NCBI GenBank assembly: GCA_003551325.1
Contig: PUMK01000153.1
Location: 1 to 7,315, forward strand
Length of the DNA: 7,315 nucleotides
Source: Candidatus Acetothermia bacterium
GTDB lineage: Bacteria; Bipolaricaulota; Bipolaricaulia; Bipolaricaulales; Bipolaricaulaceae
Direction of reading: 5' to 3'
This document shows, piece by piece, positions 1 to 5,760 of the stretch. The translations under genes were made by a program, and so were the position numbers. Below the pieces are notes generated by a model. It searched no databases. It was not told the origin of the DNA and saw only the letters and a list, made by a program, of their open reading frames with translations. Position 1 is the stretch's first letter, and the number at the start of each line of letters is the position of its first letter.

Positions 1-90
1 CCACAGCTCAAGCTCACCGATCAGGGATTGGTGGACGTTGATCTGTTCAGGTTTGTTCCGCTGTTTGAAGAGGACCAAAGCTCAGGGTAA
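1..90 (+). CDS. C-terminal fragment of an unidentified protein
   Basis: The first reading frame is open from the window edge and ends at a TAA (88-90), giving 29 residues that finish with LFRFVPLFEEDQSSG. The fragment mixes hydrophobic and acidic residues and ends in a polar tail, as a normal soluble C-terminus would. Codon use is compatible with coding DNA of this base composition. It is too short to assign to a family, and I do not recognise it. It lies only 9 nt before the next ATG on the same strand, so the two genes could be co-transcribed. The assignment rests on frame continuity and the well-placed stop alone, so a chance open frame is possible. Confidence 0.5.
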   Translation, partial: PQLKLTDQGLVDVDLFRFVPLFEEDQSSG

Positions 91-93
91 CCT
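65..93 (+). promoter_or_regulatory. Weak candidate promoter for the small membrane protein
   Basis: A TTGAAG box (65-70) lies 17 nt before TAACCT (88-93), which fits TANNNT. The ATG at 100 follows 6 nt later, so transcription would begin about at the start codon. The boxes match the sigma-70 consensus at 4/6 and 3/6 positions, and the -10 box overlaps the stop codon of the preceding gene. The spacing is right but the boxes are weak, so this could be chance. Read-through from upstream would serve equally well. Confidence 0.25.
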
Positions 94-99
94 GAAGTT

Positions 100-285
100 A
101 TGCGTTTCATGAAAGGATGGATCTACACGATACTGCTTGCCGTTGGTGCAGGGCTTGTCGGCCTTGTTGTCGGGCTTTCGCTCCCCGAACAACCTGGAGC
201 GGGGCTGACGGCAGTGCTGGCCGTGGCAGCGGTCGCCGCGTTGCTGGCAGCGGCAGGGCTGCGTCGACGCCTGTGGCGTAGCTGA
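100..285 (+). CDS. Small two-span membrane protein, 61 residues
   Basis: The product begins MRFMKGWIYT. It has a hydrophobic, glycine-rich stretch at about residues 7-27, a short polar turn containing LPEQPG (28-33), and a second hydrophobic alanine-rich stretch at about 35-53. It ends in an arginine-rich tail, RRRLWRS. Lysine and arginine at the start and end predict a hairpin with both termini in the cytoplasm. No catalytic motif is visible, and I do not recognise a family. Neither the ATG at 100 nor the in-frame ATG at 109 has a good Shine-Dalgarno sequence; I chose the first. It sits between an unidentified gene and the activase operon, whose own promoter starts 12 nt after this gene's stop, so it is probably not part of that operon. 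Its low-complexity composition means it could be a spurious frame. Confidence 0.55.
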   Translation: MRFMKGWIYTILLAVGAGLVGLVVGLSLPEQPGAGLTAVLAVAAVAALLAAAGLRRRLWRS

Positions 286-297
286 GTCGAGGACTGT

Positions 298-325
298 TTG
301 ACACCACTGCCCACGACAGTATTCT
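298..325 (+). promoter_or_regulatory. Sigma-70-type promoter of the activase operon
   Basis: A perfect -35 box TTGACA (298-303) is followed after 16 nt by TATTCT (320-325), which keeps the key T, A and final T of the -10 consensus. The ATG at 336 lies 10 nt downstream, so initiation would fall at about 332-336, giving a transcript with almost no leader. No Shine-Dalgarno sequence lies in the 10 nt before the ATG, which agrees with leaderless translation. No operator-like palindrome is visible around it. This is the best promoter in the window, inferred from sequence only. Confidence 0.65.
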
Positions 326-335
326 GTTCCCAATC

Positions 336-2066
336 ATGACAGCTCCGCTGAGGTTGGGTGTTGACATCGGATCGCTCACCGTCAAGGTCGTCCTCCTGGA
401 TTCGGAGGACCAGGTGGTGGGAGGTCGCTATCGGCCGTCCCAGGGGATGCCCATGGCCACTGCGCTGGACATCATGGACGAGCTCCTTTCCGAAGTCCCT
501 GGCCCGGTGGGCGGAGTCGCCGTCAGCGGCTCTGGAGGACGCATGCTCGGCGAGGCACTGGGCGCACCGTACGTCAACGAGTTGGTAGCACAGACGGCCG
601 CTGTACGCCGATTCTATCCCCACGTGCGTACGGTCATCGAAATCGGAGGACAGGATTCGAAGCTTCTCCTCCTTGAACAGCATGATGGACGGCTCGAGCT
701 GTCAGATTTCGCGCTCAATACCCAATGCGCGGCCGGCACAGGCTCCTTTCTTGAGCAGCAGGCAGGTCGCCTGGGCCTTTCCATCGAGGAATTCTCCAGT
801 CTCGCCGCACAGGCCCAGGACCCGCCGCACATCGCCGGTCGCTGCGCGGTGTTCGCTAAATCGGACATCGTCCACCTCCAACAGGTCGGCACCCCGATGC
901 CCGAGATCCTCGGGGGGTTGTGCATGGCCTTGGCACGGAACTTTCAATCCGACGTAGGACGGGGGAAGCCCTTCCACACGCCCATCCTCTTTCAGGGTGG
1001 CGTCTCCCGGAACGAAGGCATGCTTCGAGCATTCCGCAGCGTGCTCGGTCTGACCGGTGAGGATCTGTTCGTGCCCACGCACGAAGTGTTCATGGCCGCC
1101 ATTGGGGCAGCGCTGGACATCCATGATCTGGGTTCCTTCGACTGGCCTGTGGTCCGGCAGCACCTTGAGGAGGCGGTGCGTGAGCACGAGGGGACAGGAC
1201 CTGCATCGCTTCCGCCGCTTGTGGATCGGCCCACACCACACATCTCGGTGCCGCACAGCGACGGCGCACCCGACCTGTACGTGGGCATCGATGTAGGATC
1301 GGTAAGCACCAAGGGCGTGCTCATCGATGCGCAAGGCCAGGTGGTGGCAAAGGTCTACCTCAGGACACGAGGGAACCCAATGCAGGCGACACGCGAAGTG
1401 CTCCAGTCCCTGGGAACTCGAGCGAGCGCCGATCAAGTTCGCGGTGTTGGCGTGACCGGATCGGGACGTGAACTCGTCGGTCGTTTTGTGGGTGCCGATG
1501 TGGTGAAGAACGAGATCACAGCGCAAGCGCGGGCCGCTGTGGAGATCGACCCCAAGACGGACACGATCTTGGAAATCGGCGGACAGGACTCGAAATTCAT
1601 CCTCCTCGACTCCGGCGTCGTGGTCGACTTCGCCCTCAACAAGGCCTGTGCCGCGGGGACCGGCTCCTTCCTCGAGGAACAGGCAGCGCGGCTGGGCATA
1701 CCCCTGGACGAGATGATCTCCACAGCGCTGGAGGCACCTCGCCCTGTCCAGCTTGGCGAACGGTGCACCGTGTTCATGGAGTCGGATCTCATCCATTATC
1801 AGAACCGAGGCGCCGCAAAGCGCGACCTCTCCGCAGGGCTTGCCTATTCCATCGCCCTGAACTACCTGAACCGGGTGGTCGCTGACCGTCCCATCGGCCA
1901 GCATGTTCTGTTCCAAGGGGGGGTGGCGGGCAACCGCGCTGTCGTCGCAGCTTTTGCCCATCTTCTGGAGCGCCCCATCCGTGTACCCCCGCACTTCGAG
2001 GTGACCGGGGCACTCGGGGCCGCTCTGATCGCCAGAGAGGAAGTCGCCAAGGAGGCAGTCCGATGA
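336..2066 (+). CDS. Tandem BadF/BadG/BcrA/BcrD-family ATPase (acyl-CoA dehydratase activase), 576 residues
   Basis: Members of this ASKHA-fold family (BcrAD_BadFG; HgdC-like) hydrolyse ATP to push an electron from a [4Fe-4S] cluster into a partner iron-sulfur reductase. This protein holds two full copies of the domain, at about residues 6-261 and 313-566, joined by a proline-rich linker. Each copy has a phosphate-binding start (GVDIGSLTVK at 8-17; GIDVGSVSTK at 317-326), IGGQDSK (103-109; 414-420), CAAGTGSF (131-138; 438-445), a second cysteine in GRCAVF (C170) or ERCTVF (C477), FQGGV (219-223; 526-530) and a terminal GAAL. In HgdC two cysteines per subunit hold one cluster at the homodimer interface. 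Here C131, C170, C438 and C477 could form it within one chain (inference). The ATG at 336 follows a strong promoter with no ribosome binding site. The 3' end overlaps the next gene by 4 nt. The family call is secure; the substrate of the system is unknown. Confidence 0.95.
   Translation: MTAPLRLGVDIGSLTVKVVLLDSEDQVVGGRYRPSQGMPMATALDIMDELLSEVPGPVGGVAVSGSGGRMLGEALGAPYVNELVAQTAAVRRFYPHVRTVIEIGGQDSKLLLLEQHDGRLELSDFALNTQCAAGTGSFLEQQAGRLGLSIEEFSSLAAQAQDPPHIAGRCAVFAKSDIVHLQQVGTPMPEILGGLCMALARNFQSDVGRGKPFHTPILFQGGVSRNEGMLRAFRSVLGLTGEDLFVPTHEVFMAAIGAALDIHDLGSFDWPVVRQHLEEAVREHEGTGPASLPPLVDRPTPHISVPHSDGAPDLYVGIDVGSVSTKGVLIDAQGQVVAKVYLRTRGNPMQATREVLQSLGTRASADQVRGVGVTGSGRELVGRFVGADVVKNEITAQARAAVEIDPKTDTILEIGGQDSKFILLDSGVVVDFALNKACAAGTGSFLEEQAARLGIPLDEMISTALEAPRPVQLGERCTVFMESDLIHYQNRGAAKRDLSAGLAYSIALNYLNRVVADRPIGQHVLFQGGVAGNRAVVAAFAHLLERPIRVPPHFEVTGALGAALIAREEVAKEAVR
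2049..2055 (+). promoter_or_regulatory. Strong Shine-Dalgarno for the dehydratase-like gene
   Basis: AAGGAGG lies inside the last codons of the activase gene, 7 nt before the ATG at 2063, the ideal distance. With the ATGA stop-start overlap it fixes the start of the downstream gene and argues for translationally coupled, near-equal expression of the two proteins. Confidence 0.85.
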
Positions 2067-4528
2067 GCCGTTTTCAAGGGTTCGATCTCTCCGAACGCAC
2101 GCACAACTCCCGGCGTTTCCACTGCCAAGGTTGCCCCAACGTCTGCCATGTCACGGAAGTCCGCTTCTCCGATAGCGAGCGTCTCTACTACGGAGCGCGC
2201 TGCGATCGCTACGATGCGGACGCACAAGCACGCGCGGAGAGCATCCCCGATCTGTTCGCCCAGCGAGACACACTGCTCTTGGGTGCGGACGGAGTGAAGG
2301 CGGATGACGAGGGAACGCTGCGTTATCCTGCCATGGGCGCCAGCAAGGGATCCGTGGGGCTCCCCCGTACCATGCTGACATGGGAGTCCTTTCCTTTCTT
2401 CCAAGCCTTCCTGCGAGAGCTGGGCTACGATGTCCTGCTCTCCCCCCCGACCCACCAGAGCCTCGTACGCGCTTCCGTCGCCCAAGCTCCGCCCACGGCC
2501 TGCCTCCCCCTCAAGGTGGTCTACGGCCACGTCGACAGACTCCTTGAGCACAGCGTCAGCTACCTGTTCGTGCCAGCCATGATTGACGCCGCCCATCCCA
2601 GGACAAAAACGCCGACGAACTTCAACTGCCCGCTCGTGCAAGCACAACCGTACATGATCGCCGGCCAGCTTGGTTCCAAAGATCCCGCCGTCCAGCTCAT
2701 CGACCAACCGCTCCACTTCTACGACTGGGATCGGGCTGAGGGGGATCTTCTCGCTGTAGCACGGCGCCTTGGCGCAACCGCACGACAGGGCCGCCGCGCA
2801 ATCGACACCGCGGTGACAGCGGAGCAGTCCTTCCACCAGGGGCTGCGGGCCATCGGCACCGAAGCCCTACATCAGGTCCGGGAGGGCATGTTGGGTGTGG
2901 CCGTACTGTCACGCGTGTACAACAGCTGCGACCGTGGTCTCAGCCTGGCTGTGCAGGACAAACTGCGCGCGCTGGGTGCGTTACCGATTCCTGTCGACTG
3001 CCTGCCGTGGATTGAGGAAGACATCGACGCCACGTACCCGTTCATGCAATGGCATGCCGGCAAACGCCTGCTGGCCGCCGCACGGATCGTCAGGAAAACG
3101 GAGGGTTTGTGGGCCGTACACCTCACCCACTTCAACTGCGGGCCCGACTCGTTCGTCGCCCACTACCTCAAGGAAGAGCTTCGAGGCAAGCCATGCTTGA
3201 CGCTCGAACTCGACGAGCACTCGGCGGACGCCGGCGTGCGGACACGACTGGAAGCCTATCTGGACTCCGTACAACTGCTCAGCCGCCAGCCTCTGCCCAC
3301 CTCGCCCCCGAAGAAACCACGGCAACGCGAGGGATTCGACAAGAGCAAGACAGTCTACCTGCCCTACATGTGCGACCACAACTTCGCTCTGGAAGGTGCG
3401 TTGCAGCACTTCGGCTACAAGGCCGAGACCCTGCCCGTCCCGGATGCCGCGTCGCTCGCCCTGGGACGCAAGGTCTCCACAGGAGGGGAATGCCTGCCGT
3501 TCATCCTCACCACCGGTGATTTCCTGAAGCTCGTGCAACGGGAGGGGTTCGACCCCGAACGCTCATGCCTGTTCATGGCCACGAGCACAGGGCCGTGCCG
3601 CTTCTGCCACTACTTCTCGGCGCAGAGTCAGATCCTCCGGAAGTTGGGCTACGATGTTGATTTCGTGGCTCTTGAGGCGTACGGTGGCTACACGATACGT
3701 GACCTCGGGACGGCCTTCCGCCGTACAGCGTGGTACGCCATCACCGGGGTGGACCTTCTGCTGAAACTCCTGTGGCGCACACGACCCTACGAATTGGAGA
3801 AGGGCCAGACGGACGCCCTGTACGCGACCGCCCTGGCTGACCTCAAGGAGGCGGTGCGTGAAGGGGGTCGCCACGGGATGCTCAAGGCACTGCCGGAGAT
3901 CGTGGACCGCTTCCGCCGCATCCCTCTGTCCGACGAACGTCGGCCTTTGATCGGCGTGGTGGGCGAGATCTACGTCCGGGCAAACACGTTCAGCAACGCC
4001 CAGGTCGTTCGGCTGCTCGAGGAGCTCGGCGCGGAAGTGCGCGTGGCCCCAACCGGTGAGTGGCTCATGTACACCCAGTACAAGAAGCTCGGGGACAGCC
4101 GGGTGCGGCGCGATTGGCGGGCGCATCTGCGCACGCGTCTGGAGCGGTACGTGCTCCACCGTGACGAACAGCGAACAGCCAACCCCTTCAAGGGTTCGAT
4201 TGGCGATTGGGAGCTCGAGGAACCTTTGAGCGAGACGGTCATCGGGCATGCCGAGCCGTACATCTCCGAAGCCTACCGAGGTGAACCCGTGCTGACCGTG
4301 GGAAAGGCTATCGACTACGCCAAGGCGGGATTCGATGGCATCGTCAACGTCATGCCGTTCAGCTGTATGCCCGGCACCATGGTGTCGTCGGTTTCTCCCC
4401 AGGTCAGGCACGACCACGACATCCCCTGGATCAACCTCACCTTCGACGGGCAAGAACAGATGCACCTGCGCACGCGCCTGGAGGCCTTCATGCATCAGGC
4501 CAACCTCCATCATCGCCGGCAAGATTGA
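2063..4528 (+). CDS. DUF2229/HGD-D iron-sulfur protein, 2-hydroxyacyl-CoA dehydratase-like partner of the activase, 821 residues
   Basis: This is the probable electron-accepting reductase of the system. The N-terminus carries CQGCPNVC (C21, C24, C28) and C47. A DUF2229 region starts at about residue 96 (GSVGLPRTML), with ACLPL (C147), FNCPLVQAQPY (C189) and HFNCGPDSF (C359). After a basic, proline-rich linker at about 411-428 comes an HGD-D-like lobe with YMCDHN (C437), GECLPF (C477), GPCRFCHY (C512, C515), GEIYVRANTFSNA and FSCMPGTMVSS (C768). The two lobes end alike, in RTRLEAYL (393-400) and RTRLEAFM (803-810). In 2-hydroxyacyl-CoA dehydratases and double-cubane proteins, cysteines at such sites hold iron-sulfur clusters. 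In many bacteria, tandem activase domains and these domains form one polypeptide of about 1,400 residues. Here 576 plus 821 residues give the same total in two chains. The protein is soluble and cytoplasmic, with no signal peptide. Reaction and substrate are unknown; dehydration of a 2-hydroxyacyl-CoA or another ATP-driven reduction are both possible. Confidence 0.93.
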   Translation: MSRFQGFDLSERTHNSRRFHCQGCPNVCHVTEVRFSDSERLYYGARCDRYDADAQARAESIPDLFAQRDTLLLGADGVKADDEGTLRYPAMGASKGSVGLPRTMLTWESFPFFQAFLRELGYDVLLSPPTHQSLVRASVAQAPPTACLPLKVVYGHVDRLLEHSVSYLFVPAMIDAAHPRTKTPTNFNCPLVQAQPYMIAGQLGSKDPAVQLIDQPLHFYDWDRAEGDLLAVARRLGATARQGRRAIDTAVTAEQSFHQGLRAIGTEALHQVREGMLGVAVLSRVYNSCDRGLSLAVQDKLRALGALPIPVDCLPWIEEDIDATYPFMQWHAGKRLLAAARIVRKTEGLWAVHLTHFNCGPDSFVAHYLKEELRGKPCLTLELDEHSADAGVRTRLEAYLDSVQLLSRQPLPTSPPKKPRQREGFDKSKTVYLPYMCDHNFALEGALQHFGYKAETLPVPDAASLALGRKVSTGGECLPFILTTGDFLKLVQREGFDPERSCLFMATSTGPCRFCHYFSAQSQILRKLGYDVDFVALEAYGGYTIRDLGTAFRRTAWYAITGVDLLLKLLWRTRPYELEKGQTDALYATALADLKEAVREGGRHGMLKALPEIVDRFRRIPLSDERRPLIGVVGEIYVRANTFSNAQVVRLLEELGAEVRVAPTGEWLMYTQYKKLGDSRVRRDWRAHLRTRLERYVLHRDEQRTANPFKGSIGDWELEEPLSETVIGHAEPYISEAYRGEPVLTVGKAIDYAKAGFDGIVNVMPFSCMPGTMVSSVSPQVRHDHDIPWINLTFDGQEQMHLRTRLEAFMHQANLHHRRQD

Positions 4529-4576
4529 CGCTCGGCTCCAGGAAGAACGCGCGGGCCGATGCGCCTGCACGAACCC

Positions 4577-4582
4577 TATACT
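4577..4582 (+). promoter_or_regulatory. Candidate -10 box for a leaderless CoA-transferase transcript
   Basis: TATACT lies 8 nt before the ATG at 4591, so transcription would start at or just before the start codon. It matches the -10 consensus at five of six positions. No good -35 box occurs at 16-18 nt; a TTGACG (4525-4530) is about 46 nt away, too far to pair with it. No Shine-Dalgarno sequence precedes the ATG. The spacing supports leaderless initiation and favours 4591 as the gene start. Confidence 0.45.
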
Positions 4583-4590
4583 CGTCCTCT

Positions 4591-5760
4591 ATGTACAACG
4601 AACGCGCACACGAAGACGGCCATGAGCTTCATGGGCGACCCATGTCGGGGTTACGTGTCCTCGACGCATCGAGGATCCTCGCCGGACCACTCGCAGCCAT
4701 GTGGATGGCTGATTTGGGCGCGGAGGTACTCAAGATCGAACGACCCGATGGAGGGGATGAGACACGTCGCTGGGGTCCGCCGTTCGTCGGTGGGCAGTCC
4801 GCCTACTTCCTCGCCGTCAACCGCGGCAAGCGTGGCATCACCATGGACTTGACCGATCCCCACGTTCGGTCGAAGCTCCACAGCCTGATCGCTGAGAGCG
4901 ATGTTCTCCTCCACAACTACCTCCCCGACACCGCGCACCGCCTCGGGATCGACGACACCACGTTGCGTTCGGTCAACCCGCGTCTCGTCCGCGCCACCGT
5001 GACCGGCTTCCCACCCGGGCCCCTCGAGTCGTCACCAGGTTACGATGCCCTGATCCAAGCGATGGGGGGGTTGATGGCCATCACCGGAGAGCGCGATCGC
5101 CCGGTGAAGATCGGTGTCGCAATGGTCGACGTCCTGACGGCCTGGGCGGTGCTCGCTGGCACGCTGGCGGCGCTGCTCACGCGTGCACGGACAGGGGAAG
5201 GCCAATCCGTCCCGCTCACGCTCGTGGAGTGCTCCGCAGCAGCTCTGGCCAATGTCGGCCAAGACTTCCTCATCACCGAAAACGAACCACGGCGTTTGGG
5301 TACGGCCCACCCGCATATCGTCCCTTACCAGGCGTTTTCCGCACGCGACGGGCTCCTCATGGTGGCCGTCGGGTCTGATCAGCAGTTCGCTCGACTGTGT
5401 GCGGTCATCGGTCATGAGGACCTCGCCCAAGACGCGCGTTTCTCGACGAATCCTGCACGTGTGGCTCACCGTGAGCTGCTGATCGCACAGCTCTCAGAGG
5501 CGCTTGAGCAGCACGATCGGGCACACTGGCTCACCCTGTTGGCCGATGCAAAGGTTCCCGCTGGCCCCGTGAATGGCCTTGAGGAGCTGTTCGGGGATCC
5601 TGCACTTACAGGAAGGCTGCTCATGACGGTTGACCATCCCACAGCCGGATCCTACCCGAGCATCGCCTGCCCGCTGCCGCAAGCCTGGCCAGCAAGCCGC
5701 GTCCCCCCGCCGCTTCTCGGCGAGCACAACGGGGCTGTCTTTCCCGATCGTGACCGCTAA
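4591..5760 (+). CDS. Family III (CaiB/BaiF) CoA-transferase, SUGCT-like, 389 residues
   Basis: These enzymes move CoA between carboxylic acids through an aspartyl-CoA intermediate. The family signature SGLRVLDASRILAGP is at residues 19-33, followed by DLGAEVLKIERP (41-52), NRGKRG (77-82) and GYDALIQAMGGLMAITG (150-166). GVAMVDVLTA places the probable catalytic aspartate at D180. RLGTAHPHIVPYQAF (235-249), VPAGPVN (322-328) and PPPLLGEHN (372-380) closely resemble human SUGCT (succinyl-CoA:glutarate CoA-transferase) as I remember it, so a dicarboxylate substrate is plausible but unproven. I chose the ATG at 4591 because of the -10 box 8 nt upstream. The homology begins near the ATG at 4642, and a TTG at 4525 overlapping the previous stop is a third option. 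The C-terminus stops soon after LLGEHN, lacking about 20-30 residues found in most relatives. It lies 62 nt after the dehydratase-like gene and converges on the peptidase gene with a 4-nt overlap. Confidence 0.92.
   Translation: MYNERAHEDGHELHGRPMSGLRVLDASRILAGPLAAMWMADLGAEVLKIERPDGGDETRRWGPPFVGGQSAYFLAVNRGKRGITMDLTDPHVRSKLHSLIAESDVLLHNYLPDTAHRLGIDDTTLRSVNPRLVRATVTGFPPGPLESSPGYDALIQAMGGLMAITGERDRPVKIGVAMVDVLTAWAVLAGTLAALLTRARTGEGQSVPLTLVECSAAALANVGQDFLITENEPRRLGTAHPHIVPYQAFSARDGLLMVAVGSDQQFARLCAVIGHEDLAQDARFSTNPARVAHRELLIAQLSEALEQHDRAHWLTLLADAKVPAGPVNGLEELFGDPALTGRLLMTVDHPTAGSYPSIACPLPQAWPASRVPPPLLGEHNGAVFPDRDR
5757..5760. other. Overlapping stop codons of convergent genes
   Basis: The tetranucleotide CTAA holds the TAA of the plus-strand CoA-transferase (5758-5760) and the TAG of the minus-strand peptidase (5759-5757 read in reverse). 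There is no intergenic space and no hairpin followed by a T run on either strand nearby. Each transcript must therefore end inside, or run antisense through, the opposite gene. Confidence 0.9.

Noticed and set aside
702..1994. A 430-codon open frame on the minus strand opposite the activase gene
   Set aside because: Its translation shows no recognisable motif, while the plus strand carries two complete sets of conserved ATPase motifs. Long antisense frames are common opposite GC-rich genes.
1862..2836. A 324-codon minus-strand open frame across the junction of the two operon genes
   Set aside because: It is histidine- and arginine-rich with no family motif and lies opposite secure coding sequence on both sides of the junction.
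3563..4570. A 335-codon minus-strand open frame opposite the HGD-D region
   Set aside because: It has no motif and covers conserved HGD-D sequence on the plus strand. It is best explained as a shadow of the codon pattern.
4525..4582. TTGACG (4525-4530) paired with TATACT (4577-4582) as one promoter
   Set aside because: The spacer is about 46 nt, far beyond the 16-18 nt that sigma-70 promoters allow.
4525..4590. A TTG at 4525 as the CoA-transferase start, giving a 411-residue product with a 4-nt overlap
   Set aside because: It has no Shine-Dalgarno sequence, and the extra 22 residues do not resemble the family N-terminus. The ATG at 4591 has a -10 box at a suitable distance.
1917..5070. Runs of seven G or C at 1917-1923, 2442-2448 and 5064-5070 as possible slippage or phase-variation sites
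   Set aside because: All three lie in intact frames, two of them in conserved glycine motifs, and runs of this length are expected in GC-rich DNA.
5708..5722. A perfect 5-bp inverted repeat (CGCCG, CTTCT loop, CGGCG) near the end of the CoA-transferase
   Set aside because: The stem is short, lies inside the coding region and is not followed by a T run on either strand, so it does not qualify as an intrinsic terminator.
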